From Echinarachnius parma (Eukaryota > Echinodermata > Echinoidea > Clypeasteroida > Echinarachniidae), in NCBI GenBank assembly GCA_037951105.1, contig JBAMJV010007110.1:1-64000 (forward strand): a stretch of DNA of 64,000 bases. The letters are read 5' to 3'. The position numbers and the translations under genes are program-made. Below are positions 33,089 to 47,100 of this stretch, one piece after another; position 1 is the stretch's first letter, and the number at the start of each line of letters is the position of its first letter. The notes under the pieces are model-generated. The model saw nothing but the letters and a program-made list of their open reading frames with translations, did no database searches and was not told the origin of the DNA.

Positions 33089-36000
33089 ATGCCCGAAAAT
33101 ATGACTTCTCTCTCCAACCAGTTAAGTCCAGATGGATCCCAGGCGGGCGGAAGCCTTGTTGGAGGAAATGCAGATTTACCTCCTCTCAATCTATTCGAGA
33201 GAGAATCAAATGAAGTCCGAAATCATCGGGTTAATTGGCAGTCATATTTGCAGTGAGTATATTTATATTGTTATTCTCGTTTAAAAACATATATATTTGT
33301 ACAGGAAACGATGTGTGTACCGACATATCACGCTGGTTCTGTTTGTTTTGAATTACTATGTACGTGCGAGAGATCAGCGAAATAGGACATTTGTATGTGT
33401 GCGGGAATCCTTGAATATCACAACGCGATTAGAAATTAATACCACAAACACATGCGAAATCCTTGTTGAAGCAACGGCAAGAATAAGCCAGCTTTCATTA
33501 CTCTTAAGCGGCGATGTAGATAAGTGGCGGAGCTTCTTCAACAAATTCTGTACAGTATGTTTGAATGGTTAACATGATAACTTAAAAAAAAAATAATAAT
33601 AATCATGTGACTGATGGTCTTGTGATTTGTGTCGTGATGTTGTGTTCACTGCAGTCTGAGATCAGTGAAGGGTTTTCATGATTATTTTGACTGTCCATGT
33701 AACCATGTTTTGAAATTAATGCTTTTTAAATACATTTTGTAATTTGTAGTGCAGGATTGCCATATAAAAAATGGATATAGTGAAATTTATATTTCTAAAA
33801 TCATGAAAATAACTTTAATTTAAAATGCCTTTCAATTTTTCACAGAACTATGACAATATGACATGTTGGTTGGTTGGTTGGTTAATTTTTACATTAACAA
33901 AAAACATCAACACAATGGCAATTCTCTTGTTGCTAATGGTAATGGTACAGCACGTAGAACTTATCGCACTTAGCGTTGTACAGTGAGTTAGCGAGCACCC
34001 ATTGGTTGATCGCCCGATCTCCGGTCAAACGTCAGAGCGCTCTCTCCCTGACTGGGCTCAGTCAAGCAGAGAGCGCAGTGATGTTTCACCTTGTGGGCGG
34101 AGCCTTGCTCTACTGCTCGGGTCTAATACATGCAGAGCGCTATGCCTGGCTTCGGCTCTTGCGCGAAGCCACGCCCCATCTGTCAATCTTCATCCGTGCC
34201 AAGCAAAAACGGTGACCAAAACTCACTGACATGCCATACATTAATCATTATACACGTGTCGAATCTCACCCATAGGTGTCGCACACTAATCATCGGTACA
34301 CACAGACAATAGAAAAATCAAAGAATCATTCAATACAACTCGCGAATTTATAAGTTAAATATTACGAAAATGAGAACTTACCAAACTGCTGAGAAGCCAA
34401 TTAGTAGGAAGAATATCTCAGCTTTCGAATGGTGCAAAAAAAAATCGTCAAAAATCGAGATTGGACTGGAATATCACGAGTTTGGTATCAGAATGTAGGG
34501 GCCATCGACAGCTTTCTCCTCGCATACAAATGGTATAACATTGAGTCTATGGCAGCATGCGAAAGCCAATCAGAAGGCGCCTTTAGCTGCAGCATGGGTT
34601 GGCTTTATGCAAATGAGTCCGATCGGATCGCGAGCTGGTTTGAACGTAACGCGCATGCGCGGGATGGGAGGTATAGTTCTACGTGTACAGTTTCGTACTC
34701 CATGTCTTGGATCACTTTTACACAACAAAATAGGTTCATGCCTCTCAATCTCATTGAAATGTTTATTTCCCCACAAGGTCCTGTCGTAAATATTTCTCAA
34801 AGTTTTAGCAAATTTTGACATCTTTTACTCATGTTTTGAATGCACTTCACTACTTTTTTGACAAGACCACTTAAGATTGAATTATTACTCTTAAGCGGCG
34901 ATGTAGATTAGTGGCGGAGCTTCTTCAACAAATTCTGTACAGTATGTTTATTGGCATGTGCAAAAAAGTGACGAATGGTTGATAAAATGTGTGTTGTTGT
35001 GATCTTAATTGTCCACTGAATAATGTTTGAAGATTTCATGTTAAATGGATATTATATGGCCAAGTAATTAGCAAAATTGCAAAGTAATGGCACTGACTCT
35101 GAACACAGGTTTAACTTTCCAGTGGATAATTAGTAATCTGAACACTTAAATCATTAATATATTTTTAACAAAAGGAGAAAGAAAAAAAAACCTTTTCCAT
35201 GCACCTATTGGTAGTATGAATACAACAAGGTATGATTGATTTAAACCACTAGAGAGAGTTTTAAGTAAAATAGGGGGATTTTGTGGATCCCTGTATAAAG
35301 ATTTTTCTAATTTTGCACAATGATTAGAGGGATGGGGAATGAATGAATGAAAGGGGAAAAAAAGAGATATAGAAGATTTTTCTATTACAAATGTCCACAC
35401 TATAACATCTGATTCTAATAAGCCAGTTCGTAGTTACAATCAGCGCATGCGCAATACAAAGGTCAATCGACCCAATGCGGCATTCATCGAATTGAAAGGA
35501 CTGGATAAGGTTCTTTACTTATTATTCTTGAGTACATCGATTGGAAATTCCTTGTTGCGTAGGTTGATCAATTGTTCTCATGAAAGTAACAAAGGATATC
35601 CCATGACAACCATCTGCCACTCTGAACATGACTGCACAGATTAAAAGCTTTATATATCCTACCCATGATTGTAAATTCAATGGTCAAGGGGTCAAACGAC
35701 CCATATCCGGGCCCCAATGCTATCTACGAACTGGTGTATAGAACGAGTATCATGGAAGTTTACATTCATGGACAAAATACTGTCTAAACATAGCACGCTT
35801 CCTAATTTCTGGCATAGAGACAGGAAGTGATCTAACTCTGTAGTACATTTATGTATTGGCAACTACTACTTGTTAAATTGGATTCAGTAGACTATAGATC
35901 AAACATACTGTGTAGACTCTCAATGAAGCAAAAAGTGCATTGAATTCAGTGGCATAGCATGGTCAGACTGTTAAACGTGTGTGAGGGGCGGGGGGATCTA

Positions 36001-39000
36001 AATCTTTAGGGAGTACTCTCTAAGTATTTCTTTATTTTTCCAAGGATTTTCACCTTAATGTGCTTTTGATTGTTGCAGTGAAATTATTGTGGGAGGGGCA
36101 TGCGCCCCCTGGGCCCCCCACCCCTAGCTGCCCCAGTGATTAAATGCATGCACTAGTATTATAAGTAAATGCACAATTACACATGTTTATGTTTGCAAAT
36201 AAAGACATGTCATGTCCATACTTATTAAAAAGAATTTTATTTGTCTCGCCTTCATCAAGGACTGGTGATGGCCACTTATTAAGAACAATGTGACAAGCTG
36301 ATCATACAGGCTTGGGCCGTATGTCTTACCCAGTGCTCCACACTCACATTTTTTTTTACTGGCCCTATCGGGCCAGTAGATTCTTCAATTTTCAAATTCT
36401 ACTGGCCCGAAATTTTTGTTACTGGCCCGAAAAAACAAAGAAAAACATTAAAAATTCTTACTTTCTAAAAATTGTATGTTTAACCTGCAAAAATGACTTG
36501 CACGGTAAATGTAGGTAAATGTAGGTTAACCACATGCACACTCACTCACTCAAGGAAATGGAGACAAATACTATAAAACAACTACGGTAGAAAAATATTT
36601 AGAAGTAAATGATCCGTTTTCAACTTTATCTATGCCCAAACCCAGTCTACACTGAGAGAAAAAATTATATAGACAAAATAAAGATCAGGATAAAAAAAGA
36701 AATTACAAATCTAAGAAGAATTAACATTATAATGAGAAAATAAAGGGGTTAAAAGGGGAGAGAGTATAGAAACTAACTTAATAAAGCAAGCAAAGAATGA
36801 AGACTAACGAAAATAACATAACTAGACAAGTCTTTAAGACTTTAGAAATTTACAATAGATTCTAACTTTACAACGTCTACGCAAAAATCTATGGCTATGC
36901 CATACTGGATAAAAAGAAAAGATGGATTGAAAACAGAATTGAATTCACCACAGGATATCACCACAAAAAAAAGAGGGAAAGAAAAGGATGTCATTGCAAA
37001 GAGAGATGTGGAAGGAACATTGGAACAAGTTAAGGATTATGAATTCACAGCTTCAAATGTCACGGCAACTCAATCAAAAGTTCATTCAGTTTGCAGCTAG
37101 CTACCAGTACTAGGGCACACACCACATGCACCTCCCCCAGAAGTCTGGGGTAGGTATGTCAGCTGGGGTATGGTCTTAATTTGCAGAAACCTGTCAAGAT
37201 TCGGCGTGAGTAATTTCATAAAAACTCATCATGAAATGAAATCATACCTATACAAAATTACCTTTATCTATTTCTAACGGAAACTAGTCGCCTTGGTGAC
37301 CATTTTTCTTCGCAAAATATGATTTTTTGATCACATTCTAATTCTTGACCCGATTCTTGATAGCTCTGTCGCATCGCGATCTCTATTATCATTGCAAGCA
37401 GCTGACAATGCTCTTTGCATGCACATGCCATGCACATATGCTACAGTACATGCAAGAGGCTTGCGGGTACTTCCTGGTTATACTGGCTTTATTTGGCTTG
37501 TTACCAGCCCTCATGTTGATTGCCTAAATACAAATATTACTATAAATGCGCAACTGCTTGCAAGAATAAAGCGCAGAAGTGAGTTCAGATAGCCAGATAC
37601 GAATCTGCTCGTAGTTGAACAGAATTTTTAGTGGCCCGATCGGGACACTAAAATGACTTATTTTTCAACTTTGCTGGCCCGACATGAACTTTTACTGGCC
37701 CCGGGCCATCGGGCCAGCGTGAGCCTTGTCTTACCTCAAGCTAGGCATCAATGGAAACCGTGGCTACTTTCAGTATTTTTCATAGAATGGTTTCCCCTTG
37801 AAGTTAGATGTGTAAGCTTTTAGGTAGCTATTTTGAGACTCCAAGGGGACGTTCTCGCCCATCACCCTCATGTATTTTCGACATTGTCTTACCCCCTACA
37901 CAGTCGATAAGTACCCACCTTACATTGTAGCCCTGTGATGTTGGCAAAAGATAAGTTTACATTGCAAAGTTCCATGTCCATTTTCTTGTTCGTGTATAAA
38001 GGGGTCAGATGATTTCTCAAGAGGACCTTGCCTCTATCAAGGATTATGATTCGGCCACTAAAGAGTGAGGTCTTTGCTCATCTAGGCCCTATATATGTAT
38101 ACCGTGTTCAAAAAGTTCGTTCCGCCCCATTCTGTCAATTCAACTACTCATATGACTACTTTAGTAATAGCGCAAATCTTTTACCAACCAAATGTATATC
38201 TTCTGCATGTATCATAATGCATCCAGGCTGCAGAAATTGACCATACGTTTTGATGGGCTGAGATAAAGGTCAAACGTTGAAATAGGGGAATTTACAGGTC
38301 TGTAAACCTCGGACATTTAAAGATGGCGCCCAACAAGAACAGTGTGGAAGAAAGACGAATGGCCCATAAATTTGCAAGATATGAGCTCCATTGAAAAACT
38401 ATGGTCTATTATGCAAGAAAGGTATTCGAAACTCCATACTGCAAAACAATAACTCAACTTTAAGAGAGGATCCAGCGAGTATGGAAAAGTCTGGACATGA
38501 ATAAGGAATTTCTTGCGTCATCATGCATGGTCATTAGTGGACGATAACTGGACCAATCATATTTCACAGGCGATCGACCACCAATGAGATATAAATTTCA
38601 AATAAATTGCTAAGTGACATCTCTACTAATGCTTAGAAATGAGAAAATTAACTTTATAACCTGAAATGCAAAGTGCAATATAATTTTAAACACAATAACA
38701 CGCTTTTCTGGAGGGGGGCGGAACGAACTTTTTGAACACGGTATATATTCAACTATGTAATATTACATTTCGAAGTTCCACACCCTCCATTTTGTTCTTA
38801 CTAGGGGCCAGATGATTTCTCAGGAGGACTTTGCCTTCATCAAGGATTATGACCTGGCTACTCCAGAGAGACGTGACAAGTTGATCCAGGCCCTAGGCCC
38901 ACTCTGCGCCAAGACTCTGGTCCGTCTGATGGGCCGCATCGCCAAGGAGATGACAGTCCGCTACATCCTCACTTTGGTGGATGACATGTTGTGGGTAAGA

Positions 39001-41126
39001 TCTGATTTTCTGTCTGTTGGAGGTCATTTGATTTTGGAATGATTGACCTATTTTTCTTTATTGATTGAACCTAGCTTTAGTGAGTTAATTGCTCTAGAAT
39101 TATAACTATTTTGTTGATGACCCGCTAATATTCACACCTGTAATTTAGAAAGATAATATGTCAATGTACATGTATAAAGATTGTTTTCATTATACTATAC
39201 ACTGTCTCTCTCAACAAATTCTTTATTCTTTTAATTTCAGAGTTAATATCTCCATGGAAAATCAATAATGTGAACATTTTATTTTCCATGTGCACAGGAA
39301 AAGCCGGAGCGAGTGACAGTGTATGCAGAGCAGGGCCGTAAGAGCAAGACCAGTCCCTGGGTGCCATTCCTCACACTGCTCAACAGAGAGGACAAGTTTG
39401 CAACTACCCAGGTGAGACATTATTATTACCTCAAATTCCATTGTTTTCAAACAAATTCTTCCTCTCTTTGATTTTGTTTTTTAATTCTTGTGAAATCCAG
39501 ACCCTATTGTTTCTTACAAAAATCTCATATCTTAAAAATAACTTAAAGGCCCATTCCAGTTTTGGGAAAGTAGCCGAATACATCTATATTGATCAGTATT
39601 GTTGAATACGTATTTAAATAGGGCTTGTGTGGTAAAATCCGAACCTAAGCATCGTTAAATACAGAAATATCGGAAGAAATCCAATACCTGCCTGTGAAAT
39701 TATAAATCCACCACCCGTTCGCACCTGTCCACGCCGCTAGCGCTGGGCCGGAGATATCGACAAGCCGGCATACGGCCCGTATACCAGAAAGCAAATGTGC
39801 ACAACGTGGTTTTTTGCACGTAGCGTATGCGCGATTCCGCGTTGGCGATATCAATGGTACAGTAGATCAATTTATAATTTTGCAAATATATCAATTAGTA
39901 GGCAGTTTCTTGGCCAAACTTGTTTAATCCCATATTAGTAAAATTATATTCTTTCACATGGTTGGTATTAAGAGCGTACATTTCATTTTTAGGGGGTGGG
40001 GCGTTTCCCACTACTGTTATTCACCTTTAATCTCTGTAAAAAAAATAAAAATCTTAACAAATTTTATCTCTCTTTTCAGTCATGTCAAACCTTTGTTTGG
40101 TTTTCTTTGGTTTCTTGCAAAATCCAGACCCTATTATATCTTCTTCTTATTTCATCCTTCCCTCTCATTACAGTCATGTCGCATCGTGTGCAAACTTGCA
40201 ACGTATGGGAAGGACCGTATGAACTCCAGCGATCTCAAGTTCTACTTCAATTGGATTCGCAATCAGCTGACGACCCAGAACAATGAATACATACAGACGG
40301 TGGCCATGTGTCTGCAGCAGATGCTCAAACACAACGACTACCGAGCAGGATTCATGGCAAATGATGGAGTCACCACGTAAGTTTCATTTTGGAACAATGG
40401 ACAAATTGTGTTTTTGTATGCGCTCTCTTTGTAGGCCAAAATGTTTCATAAGACACAATGCTTGAGATTAACTTGATTGCCTGTGGACAGTCAAGCAAGT
40501 GTAGTCCTTGGTTGAGCTTCCAGTTCCAATCTGCATCTATATGATTTCAAGTTGAAGGAAAGTGTCATTCATTACTGAGAAAGATATTTGTTCAGTTTTT
40601 GAACTGCTTTTTGTATATTATAACCCATTTATAGCCAATCAGTGCTGAATAATTTTTGTTGTTGTATCTTCAACTTACAATCAGGTTGATGCTTGTCCTG
40701 TCAGGTAAAGTGAGCTTCCAGATCCAATACCAACTCATCTTCTGCCTCTGGATGGTGTCATTCAACCCAGAGCTGTGTGCTCAGATCAACAAGTAAGTGA
40801 TGATGATGATGATGATGATGTTAAAAATGATACCAAAGATATTGATGGCAACAATGAGGGCAATACGATCAATGTTAATAGCAGTGTTGTGATGGTAATA
40901 ATGGGGGTGATGATGATGATGGTGATGGTGATGGTGATGATGATGATGGTGATGATGGCGATGGTGATGGTGATGGTGATGGTGATGGTGATGGTGATGG
41001 TGATGGTGATGGTGATGGTGATGACGATGATGATATGATGGTGATGATGGTGATGGTGATGGTGATGGTGATGATGATGACGATGACGATGACGATGATG
41101 ATGATGACGATGACGATGACGATGAC

Positions 41127-41170
<44 letters not shown>

Positions 41171-44100
41171 CGAAGACAGTGATGACAACAAGTAGGAGGT
41201 GGATAATGACAAAGACGATGATGATTATGATGTTGCTGATATCGATCATCAGTTTGATGATAATAATCTTCCTCTTTGTACATAATGTTGTTGAAGTAAC
41301 GTTATGTTCTTTTCTGTGCTTTTCTTTCACCAGATACAAGATAGTTCCTGTCCTAGCCGATATCCTGAGTGAGAGTGTCAAGGAGAAGGTGACAAGGATC
41401 ATCCTAGCAGTCTTCAGGGTGAGCAAAAACTCTGTAGCTTACTTCATTCATGCCTTTTCATGCCAGTGTTTATCCATAGAGGGGCCAAATACATGATTTA
41501 GTAGTATTGCATGTAATCACACACATTGTCATGCCCATATAATACCAAAGTGTGACGCCACACCTATTCATTGTCATGGAAAATGGTTCTAAATAATGTC
41601 AGGCAAGCCAGAAGTTTGTAGCCGAAGAGTATGGAATTAATTATTTGAATTTTATTATAACATAGAAATGGTTGTAAACAACTTGTCCTTTAATTTAGGC
41701 TTTTGATATTTTGTTGGAGTAGGACGCTTACATTCTCAGCAACTACTAGTTTACAAATGTTTTGTTTTCGCTTGGCTGAGAAGACTAGAACTTATTACCC
41801 TTGGCGAATGATCTAGTTTGTATAGAATGTATCATTTGTCAGCCAATCAACCCATCAATGATTCAATGATTAAACTATGTTCATGTTCATGATTAGAGAA
41901 TCATTAAGTTTTAAAGGTTTTTAATGATATTATTCAGCCAAAATTATAGTTATTATTTTTGTAATTCATCCCAGAATCTTGTTGAGAAACCAGAGGAGCG
42001 AGAGGTTGTCCAGGAGAATGCCCTGTCTATGATCCAGTGCAAATTGCTCAAACGGCTCAGGACAGAAAGTGTAAACTCTGAGAGAAATTAAGATGGCTTC
42101 ATGATATTTATATTGATAATCAGTAAATTAGCAGATACTAGAGCTCTATATTTCATGTGCTTTATTATCAGAATCTTGTTGAGAAACCAGAGGAGAAAGA
42201 AGTTGTCCAGGAGAATGCTCTTTCCATGATCCAGTGCAAAGTGCTCAAGCAGCTAGAGGTCCTCGAAGGGCAGAAGATTGAAGATCCTGACATCACAGAT
42301 GACATTGAATTCCTGAATGAGAAACTCCACAACAGCATGCAAGATCTCAGGTTTGTAAACAATTGCCCGATAAGAATGACCTGCCTCTTTGCCCTAGAAC
42401 ACTTCAAAACAATTTCAACTCATTACGATTACACAGATATTGATGGTATTAAAAGTGGCTGGAGGAGTTATATTTTTGGCTTGTCTATCTGTCTGTCCGC
42501 ACCTGCATTTGTTTGACTGTCCTGTTTTGTTCTCGCAAAAACTGAATGATGGATCAATTTCAAACTTGCTACTGGTGCACGTATTGGGGTGAAAATTATA
42601 TGACAAGATCTTGGGGTCATGCGGTCAAAGGTTACAGAGCTTATCATATCTATGCATAATTCAGTGCAAATTCATTTGATTAAGTTGATTTCTATCCTTC
42701 GGGCTTATGTCAGGTTTATAATAGCTTCTGACCACTCGAGCAATGAAAATAAGGGGTTTCAGGGACGAATGCTGTACTAGGGTTTTCTATAGCTCAGTCG
42801 GTAAGAGCACCGGGCTAGCAATCCGGAGGTCTCGGGTTGGAATCCCGTTGGAATCCCATTTTCTTTGCTCTTTTTCAATCAAATTAATTTGTGCAATGGC
42901 AGAGGCATCCTTTTCGACTGCTTACAATCAAAGATTGCTTTTGTAATTCTTGTCTTCATGAAATATATTCCCTATTCTGGTTTGTAAACCAGCTAATTTG
43001 TTGAGTATTCCACTGAGGTGAAATCCGGTCGTCTTGAATGGAGCCCGGTCCACAAGAGTGAGAAGTTCTGGAGGGAGAATCCTAAGTACAATTAATATAA
43101 ATGGTGATATTCATGAAAAGCTGTTATAAGTAAATTTTGTTTCCATGTTCTATGCCGTATTCTTGTTTTCTTCAGCTCGTTTGATGAGTATTCCACAGAG
43201 GTTATGTCAGGAAGCTTGGTTCTTAATGCCAAGAAGGAACAACAAATAATTAATGGAATAAAAGATGGAATAAGGAAGGTGTGTTTTCATAATCTTTGTT
43301 TCAGCTCCTTTGATGAGTATTCCACCGAGGTGAAGTCAGGACGCCTGGAGTGGAGCCCGGTCCACAAGAGTGAGAAGTTCTGGAGGGAGAATGCTGCACG
43401 ACTCAACGAGAAGAACTATGAACTTCTCAAGTAAGTTTTCAATCTAAATTTCACTTTCAAGATTGTCATGCGTGGAGATGCTATGCCATGGTTCGCCATT
43501 TTGAACTAGGCTAGTTTGTGTGCCCAGCATAACACTGATCCAGTGTTGTATTACGCACCATCTGTAAGGCGTTGTCAAGATGGCACTGTGTGTCTGATTT
43601 ACGAATCGGATATATTGTTTGAATCATTCAAGGTAGACATTTGTTCCATTTACATTGCTATATCAAAAGCACAAATATGAAGATCACTCTTTAACATGCT
43701 TTATAGATATGATTGCATAACAGTTTATAACAGCCCTACTTTGAGAATTGTAACAAATTACACTATGTTGTGGTCAGCCAAATATAGTAGACGGCTTGAA
43801 AAGAATATCCTTTTTGACAAACTGTGTATGTTTTTTTATCCATTTACTAAAATATGTTATGATGCCAGTAGTTTTTTTTTGTGCAAGTGAGATCTTTGAA
43901 ATAACTCTTACTTTTTATTTTAGGTCATTGCCCATTTCCTTACTAAGTATTACATTTGAGAATTTCTTTTCTTGTTCTTTTTCACTTTTGTCCAGGATTC
44001 TGACAAGGCTTCTTGAGAGTTCCAAAGACCCCCTGATCCTGTGCGTGAGCGCCCATGACATGGGAGAGTATGTCAGACACTATCCTAGGGGAAAAAAGTA

Positions 44101-47100
44101 AGTATTTGTGTCTTTCTTGACTTGAATCCTTTAACCCTAAAAAGGTCGGGCTATCTGAGACATCTCCTGCTATTGAATTAGGAGGGCACAATGTTTCCCC
44201 CTCAAGTGACCGCCTGCTTAAATAAAGATTAGAGGAAAAAGTAGATCTTTATGTTTGTACATCCCCTGACTTGAATTTTTAAGCCTAAAAAGGGTCCGGC
44301 TATTCTAGACCTCTCCTTCCACTAGAGGAGGAGGCACTATATTTGTCCAGGATTCTGACAAGGCTTTTTGAGAGTTCCAAAGACCCTGTGATCCTCTTTG
44401 TGAGCGCCCATGACATTGGAGAGTACGTCAGGCACTATCCTAGGGGGGGGGGGGAAATGTAGGTATAAGTGTTTGTACATCTCCTGACTTATTCATTTAA
44501 CCCTAAAAAGCTCAGGCTCATGACGTGATTATCACATTAGCCGTGATGACCACCATCATGGAAATCAATTCTTATCAGTTTCTGACAGTTTTATCACTAC
44601 TGTCAACAAAATCACGCTGTGTTTACTTCCCCTCAAGGCTATAGCGATAAGAAAGTGCTATCCCTGATAAAAATCTACTGGATGCAGGCTCGAGTGGTCA
44701 AATCTAAGCACCTCCCTTTAGATGAGGTTTTTGGCTAACATGGTTTGGACGTAATGCTATTTGAGACCTCTTACTGGCAGAGAAAGGGGCATTATGCAAC
44801 CCCTTCACAAGTGACCACCTGCTTATTACATACTTGCCAACTGTCCCGTTTTTATCAGAATTGTCCCGTTTTTAAAATTTTTTAGAAGTGTAAAATCGGG
44901 ACGTCCCGATTTTTAAGTTTAAAATTTTTTTTTTTTTTTTTTTTACTTTACTTTACTTTATTAAATGTATAGAGACAACATTTAAACGTAAATCTGACCA
45001 AATCTTACCTAGTAATTTTGGAAGAATTATGAAAAATGGGTCGAGAATGCATTTAATACTCAAAAACGTCAAGGCCTGGACCCCTGTCGCAATGGACTTT
45101 GTGCTTGCAATGTGCACTTCCCGCACACTTGTGCAATTACCGTATTTGTCGGTGTATTAACCGCTCCGGTGTATTAACCGCATCCCTAAACAAAAAAAAA
45201 ACAAAAAACAAAAAAAGTGTGGTTATTACAGTCGTGTATTAACCGCACCCCCTTTTTTTTTTTTTTTTTTTTTGAAAAAAGGTGCGGTTAATACACCAGC
45301 AAATACGGTATGCTGCGACTTTGGACCCCCGGCCAATTTTGTCCCTCTTTCCAAAATTCAAATGTTGGCAAGTATGTTATAAAGACTTTCTGTGAAAAAT
45401 GACTCCACATTCATGTAATTCCACTGCCAGGAATGCCTTTTTTATGTTGGGCCAATTTGAAATAAAGTGGTAATTTTTGTGACTTACTGGGTTATAGTGT
45501 GAACTAAGTGTGAGAAATTACCTTTCATGTTTTTTTCAAATGCATCTGTGTTTAGAAATAAAAATGGTATATGTCTTTGAAAATAAAAACATTCTTAAAT
45601 TTGTCAATTTTCTAATTATTTCTTGCTCCTCAGTGTTATTGAGTACCTAGGAGGCAAGCACCTAATAATTTAGTACATGACACAAGAAAATACAAACAAA
45701 ATTGACCTTAATTTATAGACTGTTCATGTCATATGATATAAAATGTAATTGTTATACCGTTTCCTCCAGCAGTTATACGGTAAGCACCTTGTAATGCTTT
45801 ACATGACACAAAGAGATTCAAACATACAATAATTGTCTTGTAATCTCTGTGCATGATATGTTGATATTCCATGATGATAGTTATACATTTTCTTTTGTTT
45901 TCTCCTTTGTTTACTTTATTCTCAGTGTTATCGAGCAACTTGGTGGCAAGCACCTTGTTATGCAGTACATGACACATGACGATCCCAACGTCCGCTACGA
46001 AGCTCTCCTCGCTGTGCAGAAACTCATGGTGCACAACTGGTAAGTGTACATACTCTAACCCTGCTTCCAGATAATGTAATTACCATATGTGACCGGCTGT
46101 AGCAAAACCCTGCACATTAATTCCCATAATGTGTGTAAAGGACTTATGATTGTAAAATTGAAACAATCATATCTTCGCCAATTATTGACCAGTTTGTAGA
46201 ATGAAGCATCAAATGAAAGCTTGTGCGGAGGGCTTTCTAATTGTAAGAAAATCTACATTTTTATTTTTACCGGCAAGTGCTGGGTTTTGCTATAGCCGGT
46301 CACTTATAAATAATCATACCCCACGAGGTACCAGTAGACAGAACTAGAGACATGTTCAAGCATGCCATTGGAATGTCCTGCATCCAATTGTCTGGATGTC
46401 TTATGACAAGAAACAATCAGAAGTGGTGCATGACAACCGTCAATGTGATTGTTAGATTCCCTTTGTCTGAACTGGTTTAACTAGTTACTGGGAATTTCTG
46501 TCTTTTTATGCCTCTGCAACGAAGTAGCCGGAGGCATTATGTTTTTGGGTTGTCCGTCCGTCCGTACGTACGTACGTACGTACGTCCGTCCGTCCGTCCG
46601 TCCGTACGTCCCGTTCTCGTGATCGCGTTATCTCAAGAACCGATTGACGGATTTTCGCCAAACTTGGGTCATGTATGTATCTTGGGGTGCCAATGATCTG
46701 ATTAGATTTTGGGGTCATGAGGTCAAAGGTCAAAGGCCACAGAGCTCATTATATATGCAAAAATAGCTCGTGATCGCGTTATCTCAAGAAGGGATTGACA
46801 GATTCTGACCAAACTTGGTACATGTATGTATCTTGGGGGGCCGATGATCTGATTAGATTTTGGGGTCATGAGGTCAAAGGTTAAAGGTCACAGCTCATTA
46901 TATATGCAAAAATAGCTCGTGATCGCGTTATCTCAAGAAGGGATTGACAGATTCTGACCAAACTTGGTACATGTATGTTCCTTGGAGAGCCAATGAACTG
47001 ATTAGATTTTGGGGGTCATGAGGTCAAAGGTCACAGGGCTCATATTATGTAAAAGTAGCTTGAGATTGGAAATCTCAAGAACTGAATATCAGATTTCAAT

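Noticed and set aside
40781-41426. Poly-His, poly-Ser, poly-Ile and poly-Met frames of 140-183 codons
   Set aside because: They are readings of the GATGGT/GATGAC microsatellite in ATP6V1H intron 5, open in all frames because the repeat has no stops.
42783-42857. Functional tRNA-Ala(AGC) gene
   Set aside because: Acceptor strands do not pair, the T loop lacks TTCGA, and part of the 3' end is duplicated.
43176-43304. Exon 8 copy two as a functional cassette exon upstream of exon 8
   Set aside because: The gap to the real exon is about 26 bp, below any workable intron length; it could only be used by skipping exon 8, which would lose conserved sequence.
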